Origin: Dasypus novemcinctus
Taxonomy: Eukaryota; Chordata; Mammalia; Cingulata; Dasypodidae
Length of the DNA stretch: 64,000 bases
Reading direction: 5' to 3'
NCBI RefSeq assembly: GCF_030445035.2
Contig: NC_080702.1
Span: 30,069,843 to 30,133,842 of the forward strand
The notes under the pieces are model-generated. The model made no database searches. It was not told the origin of the DNA and was given only the letters and a program-made list of their open reading frames with translations. Both the position numbers and the translations under genes were made by a program. Shown piece by piece: positions 9,201-24,200 of this stretch (position 1 is its first letter; each line of letters starts with the position of its first letter).

Positions 9201-12200
9201 ACGAATAGCTCCCGGGGTGAGACCTGGGACCAGAGGAGCCTCTTCTACTTTCAAAACCTGCTCCTTCCTGGGTCTAGGCTAGACATCCTGGGTCCCAGAG
9301 CTTGGAGCAGATGAGGTGTCTGTGGCATCGAGACCTGGTGGATATTCTTCAGGCTCCTCCTCTTGCTTGAACAAGATACAGGCTATATTCTCTATCTCAG
9401 ATACAATGTTCAGGTGTCCTTGAATGGGGCATAACTTGGGCAGGAGCTGCTGGTTTACCTTTTCCCATCCCTCTACTTTTAACCCATCTATGCATATTTA
9501 AAGTGGGTTTCTCGTAGACTGCATATATTTGGATCTTGTTCTCTTTATCCAATCTGACAATCTTTGTTTTTTAATTAATTAAGGCATTTACATTTAATGT
9601 AATTATTGCAAATGATTGGATTTAGGTCTACCATCTCATTCTGTATGTCCCTCTGTATTTTCTGCTACTCATTTTTTAGAAGATAATGGGGCATCGATGT
9701 TAAGAATAAAGTGGGGTTCAAGTCATGTATAACCTCCCCAAGCCTCAATTTTCTTATTTGCAAAATGGAAATAATGCTGATGTCATTAAGGTGAGAATCC
9801 ACTAAGATAATAAGGGCAAAACGTGATACCTTGTATGCAGTAAGTGGTCCACCAATGCTCTGGCCTCTTCAGGATTCACTTTCCCTAACGCTCCCTTGCT
9901 CACCTCAGCTGATGGGACATTCACAACTGCAAAACTCTGTCCCCCTTCTTTTGGAAAGAGGCCCACGGGTCCCTTCCTCACTCACCGAAACACTGGTTTC
10001 CATCTCTCTTTCCTCCACATCCCTGCCTTGACAGCAACTCCTGTGCCCTGGCTTGGCCAGAAGCCAGGCTGTGCTGGGTGCTGCCGAGAGGAGAGACTGA
10101 TGGCCTGTCTGTATCCGCTGGTGGTGACGTCGTTGCTCCTGAGTTGCATCGGCCTTGCTGTGACCCTGGTCAAGTGTGAGTTGGGCCAGGATGGGGCCTG
10201 GGGGAGACTGGGCTTGGGTCCTGTTAGGACCTAGGCTCAAGCTGGACTCCCCCTCATAGACCAGGAGGTGGTGGAAGAGCTGCGGATGTTGACTTTTCAG
10301 CAGATGACGTGGCAAGCAAACGGTGAGTGCTTTCTGTCATTCCTCATGCCACACATATCGAGCACCTACTCTGTACCAAGTGCTGGGCACTGCGTTTGCG
10401 TGTGTCTAGACCTCCCTGTTGCCTAGAATCCAGTAAGAAACCCTTGCACTGGACCTCATCACTCAGTGCCTTCTCTCCCCCACCTGCCCTGGCCCCAGCT
10501 GCATCAGCCTTCCCCTACATACGTGTCCCAGAGTCTTTCCAATAAGACAGCCACAAGCTATGGGTGGCTCTTGAGTATTTTCAGTGTGGCGGGTCTGAAC
10601 TGAGATGTCCTAGAAGCATAAAATAAGTCAAAGGCACACTATGAAGAAAAGAATGCAGACTAGGTCACTAAAATTTAAAAAATACGATTGCATGTGTGTT
10701 TTTGTTTCCTCATAGCTAAAGCAAATACCACGCAATGGGCTGGGTTAAGCAGTGGGAATTTTTTTTTTTAATTTTTTAATTTTTTATTGACTTTGTAATA
10801 ATATTACATTAAAAATATATATGTGAGGTCCCATTCAACCCCATCCCCTCACCCCCCCTCTCCCCCCCCCAACAACACTCGTTCCCATCATCATGACACA
10901 TCCATTGGATTTGGTAAGTACATCTTTGGGCACCTCTGCACCTCATATACATTGGTTCACATCATAGCCCATACTCTCCTCCATTCCATCCAGTGGGCCC
11001 TGTGAGGATTTACAATGTCCGGTGATTGCCTCTGAAGTACCATCCAGGGCAGCTCCATGTCCCAAAGACGCCTCCACCTCTCATCTCTTCCTGCCTTTCC
11101 CCATACCCTTCGTCCACTATGTCCACTTTTCCCACTCCAATGCCACCTCTTCTATGTGGACATTGGATTGGTTGTGTCCATTGCACCTCTATGTCAAGAG
11201 GAGGGTCAGATTCCACCTGGATGCTGGATGCAATCCTCCCATTTTCAGTTGTAATCACTCTAGGCTCCATGGTGTGGTGGTTGTCCTTCTTCAACTCCAT
11301 CTTAGCTGAGTGTGGTAAGTCCAATAAATCAGATTGTAGGTAGCAGTGGGAATTTATTGGCTCACAGTTATGAGGCTCGAAGCCCAAAATCAAGGTGTCA
11401 GCAAGGGGATGCTTTCTCCCTAGACTACGGGCCTCTGGCTGCTGGTGATCCTTGGTCCTGGGCTCTTCTCTGCACATGGCGGCCACTCCTGGCCTCTCCC
11501 TTTTCTTCTGGGTTCCATCAACTTTCACTTTCCGGCTGCTCCCTCTGTGTTTTTTTTTTTCTTGTCTGACTTTCTCTCTGCTAATAAAGGACCCCAGTAA
11601 TCTGTATTAAAATCTAACTTGATTCATTTGGGCCACGCCTTGATGGAAGTAACATCTTGAAGAGATCTTCTTTATCATGGGTCCACACCCACAGGAGTGG
11701 ATTAAGTTGAAGGATAATGTTTTTTCTGGGGTACATAGCTCCAAACCGTTACAATGCCATAATGATAAACTGGCATAAATAAGCCATTCAAATTAATTTT
11801 ACCTGTTTCTTTTTTTTATCATATGTCTTTTTATTTATTTTTCTTTTCTCTTTATTTTTTTTAAATGTTACATCAAAAAAATATGAGGTGCCCATATACC
11901 CCCACCCCCTTCACCCCACTCCTCCCACATCAACAACCTCTTTCATCATCGTGGGACATTCATTGCATTTGGTGAATACATATTGGAGCACTGCTGCACC
12001 ACATGAATAATGGTTTACATTGTAGTTTACACTCTCCCCCAGTCCACCCAATGGGCCATGGCGGTTTCTTTTGACTTTTCAAAATGTGGCTACTAGAAAA
12101 CTGAACATACGTGTATGGTTCATGGTGTAGACAACCACTAATCAAATGGTCACCTAAATGCGTATAAAATTCCAGATTTTGCTGAAAGGGAGAAGAATGC

Positions 12201-15200
12201 ATTTCTATGAAAATGTCTAAGAGGAATCTTGACCTGTAGAGGGTTTCCCTAAGGAAATGGCGCTGCAGTTAAGTGAGGGAAGGGAAGGAGTTAATCAGGT
12301 GAGGGTTGAGGAAAGCATAACATTCCCAGGAATGTGCAAAGGCTCTGTAGAGGGAGACAATGTCCCCAGTACAAAGAAGGTGGGCCATGGGGATGGAGAG
12401 GAGGTGGACTTAGAAAGAGGTTTAGGAGGCAAAAACCATCAAGCACAGCTCCTGCAGGGGATGGATGGGGGTGAGAAGGAGGGATGTCAAAGATAACTTA
12501 TGTTTTGGTCTTGGGCAACAGAAGGTCATCTATTAAAGTAGTGAATGTTGGAAGAGGGACAAGAGTGTGGTGACAGGATTTCACCATGACTGCTAAAGAC
12601 CAGGAAATTGCTCCATTCCACACTGGCCCACTCCATACCTCACACCAAGCCACTCTCTCCCTCAAAGATCTTCAATGGCTCCCCATTGCCTAGAGTCCAC
12701 TGTGAAACCCTTGACTTAGCATTCAGGGTCCCATGCCCTGGACCTCATCCCACTCAGTGCATTCTCTCCCCCCGCCCCCCCAACATACTTGTCCCAGTAG
12801 CCTTTTCCCGTGAGGTAGCCCCTGCCTGTTGTTCCTCCTTCTCTCCCTCATAGTTACTGCATTGCACTTTTCCTTCAAAGTCCACCTCCTCCAGGAAGCC
12901 TGCCATCCCCACCCTTCCCCAAGCTCCAGGGATTACTCTCTCCTATGAGCCCCTTGGGAATTGAGTATGTGGCTTTCTGACTTGCTTCTAGAATGTGAGT
13001 GCCATGAGGAACAGAGTTGTTGTTTCTCTGATGCGTCTGTGTTAGCACTGAGTGGGTGGGTTGGTGGAGGATAACTAACCTTCAAGCTCGCTTCTGCTAC
13101 AGTGACTGGCATGGCAGGACTAGCTGGCTTGAAGAAAGGCATTGACCACGTAAGAGCTGACACCAACCAGTCCCTGATGGAAATTCGGGGCTTATTAGGT
13201 GAGTGGGACTTGGGTTGTTGCCCAGAGATGGGGTGTGGTAGAGCTGGAACATTGGTCAACTCCGTGGAAGCCGTTCTCTGTGCAGGCGATGTGAATGTCA
13301 CTCCCTGGAGTTGAGCAGTGCACAGCCTGCACAGCTGTATCTGGCATGCCATATACCTGGCCTTGGCTTTGGGAGCACCCTGACAGCATACTTTCTTGTC
13401 CCTAGACAGTGTCAGGGTCACCTGCCCTGAGGGTTGGCTCCCCTTTGAGCGCAAGTGTTACTACTTCTCCACAAGCACCAAGTCATGGAATGGAGCCCGG
13501 ACGTTCTGCCAGGAAAATTACTCTCATCTGGTCATCATTAACAGTGTTGCCGAGCAGGTGAGGTGTACCATAGGGTCCAGGGGAACCAGGGCCAGCCTGC
13601 CTCTCTCCTGGGATTCACATATTCTTTCCTATATTGGGTAGAGGAAATTGGAATTGCTTTTGAGTCACTGAAAATGTTAATAGCAAGTCCTTACAGAGAT
13701 AGCGTCATTCAGGGGTAAGAGGGTGTGCTCAAATCCTGAATTTAAATCCTGATTTTGCTGTGTGACCTTGGGGAAGTTACCAAGCCTCAGTCTTATTTCT
13801 AAGATGGGGATATAATAGTGACTATCTCTTAGGTAGCACTTTATATTCTCCAGGTTGTATTCCAAAAATTTTACACCTTATATTCATTAACCTACTTAAT
13901 CCTCATTACAACTCTATAAATTAGTGTATCAGTCAAGAGAAGCTATGTTATGCTGCAGTAACAAACAGGTCCCCAAATTTCAATGGCGGATTCACTCCTG
14001 GAAGGAAAATCCTACACTGATTCTTTTTTTATTTTTTATTTTTATTTATTTATTTTTTAAAGATTTATTTTTATTTATTTAATTCCCCTCCCCTCCCCCG
14101 GTTGTCTGTTTTCTGTGTCTTTTTGCTGTGTCTTGTTTCTCTGTCCGCTTCTGTTGTCGTCAGCGGCACGGGAAGTGTGGGCGGCGCCATTCCTTGGCAG
14201 GCTGCTCCCTCCTTTGCGCTGGGCGGCTCTCCATATGGGTGCACTCCTTGCGCGTGGGGCTCCCCTACGCGGGGGACACCTCTGTGTGGCACAGCACTCC
14301 TTGCGCACATCAGCACTGCGCATGGGCCAGCTCCACACGGGTCAAGGAGGCCCGGGACTTGAACTGCGGACCTCCCATGTGGTAGATGGATGCCCTAACC
14401 ACTGGGCCAAAGTCCGTTTCCCTGATTCTTTTTTTAATGCTTTTTTTAATTTAATTAAAATTTTTTTATTTTTAAAGTAGCTGTAGATTACATAAATGTT
14501 ACATAAAAAATGTAAGGGATTCCCATATGCCCTCCCTCCCCCTCCCACACTTTCCCACATCAATGACATTCTTCATAAGTGTGGCACATCTGTTACAATT
14601 GTTGAACATACATTGAAGCATTGCTACTAACCATGGATTACAGTTTATGTTATAGTTTACACTCTGTCCCGGATACTTTTGTAGGTTATGACAAAATAAA
14701 CAATGACCTGTATCTGTCACTGCAATGTCATGCAGAACAGCTCCAATGTCCCTAAAATGCCCCCATATTACCCCTATTCTTCCCTGTCCTACCCCTTGGA
14801 ACCTCTGGTGGCCACTGCCTTTATAACAACAAGAGTTTTTCCATTGCTAGAATAATAATAAGTCCATTGTTCATTCCCTAATCTTGAGGCTTTTGGGATG
14901 GTGATGCACACCCTTCTTCTAATTGAGAGGGAGCTTAGATCCCATAGGGCAGATGGATGGAACTATCTTGCTTGCAGTTGCAGACACTCTCTGTTCCTTG
15001 GGATGGGCGTTGTCCATCATCATCTCCTTGTTGATACACTAATTCTTAAAGTTTCCATCTATTTCTACTCACAAAGCAATGAGCACTCTTATTCTTTAAA
15101 ACTGGTAGGGAAGTACAGTCTCACTTGGATGTATCCAGAAGGAGAACTGGAATTTCTGTAGACAACTTTAACGGCTTAATACTACTATTGTTAAGTAGTA

Positions 15201-18200
15201 TTATCCTTTGTACATGGTACATATCATTTGTACTTCAAAGATGAAGAAACTGAGGCATGGTACACTTCAGCAACTTACCTGTGGTAACTCACAGCTAGTG
15301 AGTATCAGAGTCAGGATTTGAACCCAGATGGCTGGTTTCAAACTTTATGCTCTTAACCATTGCACTATAGCACAGTTTGATTAGTGTTTGCATGGTTTAT
15401 CTTTAGCCATCTTTTTACCTTTAACCTACCTTTGTCATTATATTTAAAGTGTGTTTCTGTTAGACAGTGTATAATTGGATCTTGTTTTTTGATCCAACGT
15501 GACATTCTCTGGCTTTTGATTGGTGCCTTTAGATCATTTACGTTTAATGTAATTACGGAGATGGTTGACTATAGGTCTACCATCTTATTCTTATAATTTC
15601 CTGTATTTGCCCTAATTTTTTTCCCTTCAGTTAGAGGTCTACAGTTTATTGGCACCCAGGGAGGGCTACCTGTGCAGGGATATACTACCAGCTCCAAGCA
15701 AAGTGGTCCACCACCTGGTTTCTTTAGCCCTGAGTGCAGAGGCCTGCAGGGGTCTCATAAGCAGGGGAATTTGTGATCCCTCTCTCACCCTGCCCTCTGT
15801 TTTTTATTTTTTCCTTCCTCTGTTGTTTCATTATATTAGTGGCTAATGCAGAGAATTTGGAGAAGAATTAGTAGAGATAATATTAGTGGGATAGGGACAA
15901 ATCACACTCCCTAAACTCAGCTGCACAAGAAATATAACTTTGTTTGCTTTAAATAACGCATATTAGTTCTTTTTTTGGGATCCTAGTCTATCAGACTGGT
16001 GGACATTTAATCCCGGTCAATATTTATCTGAATGGGGACAGCTTAGGAGGGGTCAAGGTGGAAGACAAAGAATCTGGTCCTCAGTATCTTCACTCTGAGC
16101 TGGCATCCATTGACCACATATCACTCTGGATGAATAGTTTAACTTCTCTGTGCCTCCGTTTTGTTATCCACAAAATGGGGATGATGACAGTAACCCTACA
16201 GTAGGTCATGGTGAAGATCAAGGGAGATAATTTGTGCAAAGTGCGCATTCATTCACTACTTCATCTTTTGAGTGCCTACTATGTGCTAAGCACTGGGGAT
16301 CCAGCAGTGGTCAAGAAAGACGACGTCTCTTTGCTTAAGCTGCCCTTGTTTGAGTGGCAGAAAGAAGACTCTAAATGTTGGCTCTTCTTCTGGTCATTGG
16401 ACAACCTGGGTGTCCCTGAGACACGCCACCCTCCTCTCCACCTCGTCCCTCCCGTTCTTGAGGTACGAGGGTTCTAGATGGGAGAGACTCTAAGTCTTTT
16501 CCTCTCTCTGATTTCCTGACACCTCCCTGGGGCTTTACCCAGGAAATGGGGCTCAGGTCCCCTCTGCTTTCAGAGTCCCCCAGCTCATCTGGGTCTTATT
16601 TGCCACCACCTGGGGGCTCAGCCGTGTGCAGGGTCCATCTCGTAGGGACCCACCATGTCTCCGCCTTCATAACTTCCTTCTCAAGGAGGTCTTTCCTCCT
16701 CACAAGTTGAGGAATCTTTGGTGGCGATATTGTGCGAGCGAGGTGTGATTTGCATACAGTAAAATGTGCAGATATTAAGTGTACGTCCAGTGGGCTTTGG
16801 CACATGTACACGCCTCTGTAACCACCAACCCAGTTGAGATGGAGAACATTTGCCCCTCTCCAGAAAGTTCCCTCAGACGCCCTTTTCCGTCAAAGCCCCC
16901 CTCTTCCCTGGCAATCACCCATTTCCATCACCATCGATTAGTTGTCTGGAGAGGAGTCGCTTTTAAACATACTTTCTTCCCAATCTCTTGTTTTTGGCAT
17001 AAATCCTTTCTTTTTTCCCAAAGGCCTGGGCCTTTTATTTTGTTTTCTTCAAAGAGAGATAAAGTTTATTGGTTTATGCAAGTAAAGGAGACAGTGGCCT
17101 AGTGGCCCAGAAGTGCCTCCCTGATATTTAGAATTTTAGGGTTTTTATGAATTCAAACAGGGGAGAGTTGGAGTGGTTACCATCACAATAAGATGGGCTC
17201 ACAGGCTGAGCCTAGTTTGGAATAACTGAAAACAAGGGTCAGGTCAGTCTAGAATTACCATGCAATGGTAAGCATACACAAGGGTGATTCTGAGTCTAGA
17301 GTAACCTCAACAGGGGAGAGATCACTCTAGCCAGCTTCAGTAATTTCAGGTATTAATTTTGGCTGTCGGCGTAACGATTCAGTAATCATAATTGTTAATT
17401 CTTTCTTTAAAACAAATCAATTTTATTGTTACATGTTAATACCGCACACATTCAATAGTGTTTGGTGTAGTCACATGGTTGTGCATTTATCACTTCAATC
17501 ATTATTAAAGCGTTTTCATTGTTCCAATAATAATAACGAGAATAAGAAAAGCAAAAAAACAAACCGAAAAACTCATCATCTCTAATTTCTTTATGCTTCC
17601 CCTGCCATCCATAGCTGCTCTTGTTTCCTACTCTGTAGTTTCTATATATATTTTATAAAAACAGTCATATATATGCAATATTACCCATTCTATTTCACAT
17701 GAGGTTTCACTATGCTAGATAGTCCCATGTTACATTTCTTTAGCTTTCCTTCTAGTAGTATACATGTCCTTAGACTTTCCCTTTCAACCACTGTCATACC
17801 CACATAATAGCACAGCTAGTTACAACACCATGATGTGCTTTCACTACCTCCCATTTCTTTGCAAAGATTTACGAACAACGTTTTTACCAATTCTGTACAG
17901 ATTAAGCCTCAGCTTGCCATTCTCTAACCTCATTGTGTTTTCTGGCCACCAATATTCTGGTTCTTATATAAGTTTACACAATATATTTAGTCCCTAATAC
18001 GGCAATCATACAGTATTTGTCCTTTTGTATCTGGCTTGCTTCACTCAATATAATGTCCTCCAGGTTCATCTTTGTTGTCTATGCATCACAACTCAATTTC
18101 TTCTTATAGGTGCGTAATATTCCACTGTGTGTACACACCACAGTTTGTTTATTCACTCATCGGTTGATGGACACCTGAGTTGTTTCCGTCTTTTGGCAAT

Positions 18201-21200
18201 CATGAATAATGCCTCTATGAACATCAGTGTACAGATGTCTGTTTGTGTCCCTGCTCTCAGTTCTCCAGGGTATATTCCCAGCAGTGGTGTTGCAGGGTCA
18301 CGTGGCAAGTCCATATTCAACTTCTTTAGGAGCTGCTGAACAGAACTCCCCAGTGGCTGAGCCATTCTGCATTCCCACCAACAGTGAATAAGTGTTCCTA
18401 TCTCTCCACATCCTTTTCAATACTTGCAGCTTTACACCTTTTTAATAGTGGCCATTCTAATAGGTGTGAAATGATATCTCATAGTTTTGATTTGCGTTTT
18501 CCCTAATCACTAGTGATGTTGAATGTTTTAACATTTTTTCATTGTTTTTGCCATTTGTATTTATTCCTTGGAAAAAAGTCTATTCAAGTCTTTAGCCCAT
18601 TTTTTAATTGGGTAGTTTGTCTTTTTATGGTTGAGCTGTAGTATTTATATATCCTGGATATTAAACCTTTATTGGATAGGTGATTTCCAAATATTTTTTC
18701 CCATTGAGTTGGCTGCCTTATCACCCTTTCGAAAAATTCCTTTGAGGTTCAAAAATGTTTAATTTTGAGAAGGTCCTGTTATATCTATTTTTTCTTTTGT
18801 TTCTTGTGCTTGGGGTATAAGATCCATAAAACCACCACCTACTACAAGGTCTTGACGATGTTTCCCTACATTTTCTTTTAGTAGTTTTATGGTTCTGGCT
18901 TTTATATTTAGGTCTTTGATCCATGTTGAGTTGATTCTTGTATAGGGAGTGATGTCAGGGTCCTCTTTCATTCTTTTAGTTATAGATACCCAGGTCTCCC
19001 ACCACCATTGATTGAAGAGACTGTTTTGTCTCAGTAACACAGACTTGGCATGTTTGTCAAAAACCTGTTGTTCATAGAGATGAGGGTCTGTTTTAAGACT
19101 CTCAATTTGATTCCACAGATTGATGTGTCTATCTTTATGCTAGTACCATGCTGTTTTGACCACTGTAGCTTTGTAGTATGTTTCAAGGTCAGGCCGTGAA
19201 ATTCCTCCCACATTGCTCTTCCTTTTTAGGATGCTTCTGGCTATTTGCGTGCACTTTCCCTAAAGCCTGGGCTTTTGAAATACAAAAGCCAGGAAAGCCC
19301 CTTCTCCCCTCTTTATTTTCTTCTTCACGTTTTTTTTTCCTGGAGCAATGAGCAGAGAATCCTCAACTGCCTGGAAGCAGGTTGCAGTGAAAGAACCAGG
19401 AAAACAGAACCATCAGTCACTATTAAAATGTAACTTAACCAGACAGAAGAAGACAAATATTGTACCACCTTCCTTATAAGAAAGACCTAGAAGAAGCAAT
19501 TTCATAACAGAGGGCAGATTAGAGGTTACCAGGGGGAAAATGGGGAAATGGGGAGTATTTTTTTAAATTTTATTAGAGAAGTTGTGGGTTTGCAGAACAG
19601 TCATGCATAAAATACAGGGTTCCCATATGCCACCCTATTATTAGCACCTTGAATTGGTGTAGTGTATTTTAAAAAAATTGATGAAAGTACATTTTCATAC
19701 TTGGACTATTAACTATAGTACATGATTTATCTTATGATTCACTGTGTTGTGCAGTGGCATGGATTTTTTCAAAAAATTATTCAAGTAATTTATATGTAAC
19801 CTAAAATTTCCCCTTTGAACCTCATTCAAATGTATGATTCAGTTCACGATGTTGTGCTACCATCACCACCATCGATTACCTAAACGTTTCCATCATCCCA
19901 AATAAAAACTCTGCACCTTTTAAGCCTTAACTCCCTGTGTCCTACCCCCTCCCCATTCCCTGGTAATCTGTGTTCTGATTCTGATTGTATGGGTTTCCTT
20001 GTTCTAATTATTTCCTATCAGGGACGTCATACAATATATGTCCTCTTGTGTCCAGCTTATTTCACTCTACATGGTTTTTTCAAGGCTCATCCATGTTGTC
20101 AAGTGTATCAGAGCTTCATTTCTTTTTATGGCTACATTACATTCTATTTTGTGTATATGCTACATTTTCCTTATCCATTCATTGGTTGATGGACACTTGG
20201 GTTGCTTCCATCTTTGGGCAATTTTGAATAATGCTGCTATGAACATCAGTGTGAAAATACCTGTTTGAGTCCCTGCTTTCAATTCTTTTGGGTATATAAC
20301 TAGTAGTGTGATTGCTGTGTCAAAAAATAAGGGAGTTATTTTTAATGTGTGCAGAGTTTCTGTTTGAGGTGGTGGAAAAGTTGGGGTAGCGGATATTGGT
20401 GATGGCAGCATAATATTGTAAATGTAATGCTTATTACTGAATTGTACACTTGCAAGTGGTCAAAATGGGAAATTTTGAATTGCTTATGTTATTATATTAG
20501 AAAGTTAAAAGACTGCTACTTAGATGTTATAATGTTAAAATAGCTTAGCAAAGGGAATCAGATGTGGCTCAAACAGTTGGACACCTGCCTACCACATGGG
20601 AAGTCCTAGGTTCAGTTCCTGGTGCCTTCTAAACAAGATAAGCAAGACAGCTAGCTGACGCAACAAAGAGACAAAATGACGAAACACAATAAGAGACACA
20701 AGTGGGAGCAGAGGAGGCTCAAGCCATAGGGTGCCTCCCTCCCACATGGGAGGTCCTGGGTTCAGTTCCTGGTGCCTCCTAAAAAGAAGACGAGCGCACG
20801 ACAAACAGACACAGAGAGTAGACAGTGCGCACAAACAACGCGGGGGCGGAAAACAAATAAATAACAAATCTTAAAAAATAAATGGCATAGCACAGCACTC
20901 TGAGCCAGCTTCTATGCTGAATGCTTGACACTTATCGACTCACTGACTCCTCAGGACAACCCTAGCAGGAGGAAGCCACAATTATGATCCCGTTTTATAG
21001 ATGAGAAAACCGTGGCACGAGGAGGTGATGGGTCACACGGGAAGGGAGCACGGCGGGGAGGGTGTTTTACCAGGGGTGCTGTGCTGATTCCGTGCTGCTC
21101 GGCGTGGGGTGCTCAGAAGGGCTTGGGCGCGGCGTTGATGAGCCTTCCCTTTACGGGCTGGGGTAGAGGTGGGAGCTCCTTCTTGAGGGCTGGGGAGCTG

Positions 21201-24200
21201 AGTGGATGACTGAGCGGAGTTTGTTCTTGTAGAGGTTTGTGGCCAAGGCTCACGGCTCTCCACGGGTGTACTGGCTGGGACTGACCGACAAGGACCGAGA
21301 AGGGGACTGGAGGTGGCTGGATGGGTCACCCGTCTCGCTAAGGCAAGTGTCCAGGGCGTTTGAGTCTTCTGTGGGTCCCAGGCAGGGGGGAGAAGAGCGT
21401 GATGGAAATGCGTGTCTGGGGGAGCCTGGAGCTTACTGGCACACCTGCACTGGCTGCTAAGTGCACAAATGCTCCTTTCCCTGTTGGCAAATTGCCATCA
21501 CCTTTATCTTCTGAGTATCCCCGTGCTGCCCCCCATACCTCCCCTGCACCCCAAAACTAAAGGAGTCATATTTGGCACAGAAGGTGCTTGCAGAGCCTTC
21601 ATGGGGGGTGGGCAGGTGCAGCCTTGCTGATGAATTATTTTGGCACCCCCCACCCCGGGCATTCCTTTTTCCCTTTAGATTTTTGGGGTGGCCACCCTTA
21701 CAATCTGAGCTGGCAGATTCTCTAGAATCTCAAGGCACAGAGCCGCTGGCCCCTGTACCTTTAATTTTTCCTCCATAGCACTAAGTTTGAACTTTCAGCA
21801 CCACTGCTCCAATTTATTAACAAATCCCCAGACCAACGGTGGGAAAAAAAAAAGAGGCGTAGCCACGGGGAGGGAGGAAGAGGGAGAATTTTAACTTTTT
21901 TTGATGGCCAATTGACTTTCTCTATTTTTAAAAAATGTTACATTCAAAAAATATAAGAGGTCCCCATATACCTTCCACCCCCCTCACCCCACTCCTCCCA
22001 CATCAACACCCTCTTTCATCATTGTGGCACATTCATTGCATTTGGTGAGATCATTTTGGAGCACTGCTGCACCCCATGGATAGTGGTTTACATTGTAGTT
22101 GACACTCTCCCCCAGTCCACCCAGTGGGCCACGGCAGGACACACAATGTCCAGCATCTGTCCCTGCAGCATCACCCAGGGCAACTCCAAGTCCTGGAAAT
22201 GCCCCCACCTCATATCTCTTCTTCCCTTTCCCTGCCCTCAGCAGCTCCCGTGGCCACTTTAAGAGGGAGATTTTGATTCACCAAATGATGAGCAGGGTCT
22301 CTATTTAAAAATGAGCGGCCCCTGGAAGGAGGGACAACGGTCAGCAGAGGCGGCAGGGCGCTGTGCTGCCTTTGTCACTCAGCTGGGATTCTTTTCCAGA
22401 GTGGGCACGGCTGCCCCCCAGCTGCTGCAAGAGCTGGCTGCTCTAGGCTTACAGCCCTGCCTTCTCTGGGGGGTTCCCTTCAGCCGAGGGGAAACTTGCT
22501 CACCTAAAGGGCTGTGCTCTCCCACTGGGGTTACACTTACTAACGGAAGCCTGGACCCCTGCAGAGCTGCTCACGCCCCAGAGCCCGCCCAGGGTGCAGG
22601 CTGAGGCTGGACCGAGCTGAGCCTGCATCTCAGCTCCTTGCCCTGCCCCGTGTTGCTTCTCCTGGCCCTCGGGAGAGAAAGGATTCAACTGAGCCGACTC
22701 AGAAGAACCTGATCGAGGAAGGCGAGGCTGCCCTGGGGAACGGGGAGAGGGGGCGGAGTCAGCACGCCAGGGTGCAGGGGATGACACACCACCTTTGGGT
22801 AATTCCGAACGGCTGAAGAAATGATTCCGATGGAAAAGAGCGAGCCCCGAATCATGAAAACCTCCCTTTTTTCCCCCCTCATATATATCTTTAATTAATA
22901 GACTTTATTATTTTTCAAGCAAATCATTTTATTGATACATATTAATAAAGCATGAGTCCATTCAAAGTGGATAATCAATGACATTTGGTATAACCACATA
23001 GTTTGTGCATTCATCACTTCAATCACAAGTAGAGCATTTTCATTATTCCAAAAATAGTAATAAAAAAGCAGCAAAGGAACAACAACAAAACTCATCAGCT
23101 CTCAGTCTCTCTATGCTTTCCCTGCCGTACATAGCTGCTATTCTTTTTATTTTTTTCCCTCCCCTGAGATGGCTCCCTTGTCTGTTTGCTAGTTGTTTGT
23201 TCTCATTGTCTGCTCATTGTCTGTTTTTTTTTTTTCCCTTTAGGAGGCACCAGGAACTGAACCTGGGATCTCTCATGTGGGAGGCAGGTGCCCAACTGCT
23301 AGAGCCACATCCTCTCCCTGCTCCTTTTTTTTGCTTGTCTGCTTGTTGTTTGCTTCTTGTCTTTGCTTGCTGTCTGCACATTGTCTACTCATTGTTTTTG
23401 CTTGCTATTTGCTCATTGTCTGCTCAGCTTCTCTTTAGGAGACACTGGGAACCAAACCTGGGACTTCCCATGTGGGAGGCAGGTGCCCAATCACTTGAGT
23501 CACCTCTGCTCCCATAGCTGCTATTCTGTTTCCATCACTCTAGTTTATTTGTATTTTTATTTGGTAAAATCACAGTCTTACATGTGCAATATCACCCAGA
23601 TTCATATTTCACATGACGTTTCACTATGTTATACAGTCCCATGTTACATTTTTCAGATTTCCTTCCTACACTTTACTTTTTAGAAGCATTTGAGGTTGTC
23701 AGATAAATGGAGAGATGATGCAGAGAGTTTCCATATACCTAGTCTCTCCCCCCACCCCATAGTCTTGCCCTGGTGTGGTCCATTTGTTCCGACTGATGAA
23801 CCAATATGGATACAGTGCTAGCTTTTAAAAAGATTTATTTATTTATTTATCCCCCCTTTACCTCCCTTCCCCTCCACCCTGCTGTTTTTTGCTGTCTGTG
23901 TCCATTCGCTGTGTGATCTTCTGTATCTATTTCTCTTTTGGTCTTTTTCTTCTTATTTTTTCTCATCTAGGATTCACTGGGATTTGATACTGGGGACCTC
24001 TGATGTGGAGAGAGGTTCCCTGTCAATTGCGCCACCTCAGTTCCTGGTCTCTGCTGCATTTCACCTTGACTCTCCCCCTCGTCTCTCTTTTGTCGCGTTG
24101 TCATGTTGCTGCGTGACTCACTTGTGTGGGCGCTGGCTCACTGCGTGGGCGCTGGCTCACTGCTCGGGCACTCAGCTCACCACAATGGCACTGGCTTGCT

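Noticed and set aside
18759-19213. Reverse-strand protein frames
   Set aside because: They are broken pieces of L1 ORF2, not a host gene.
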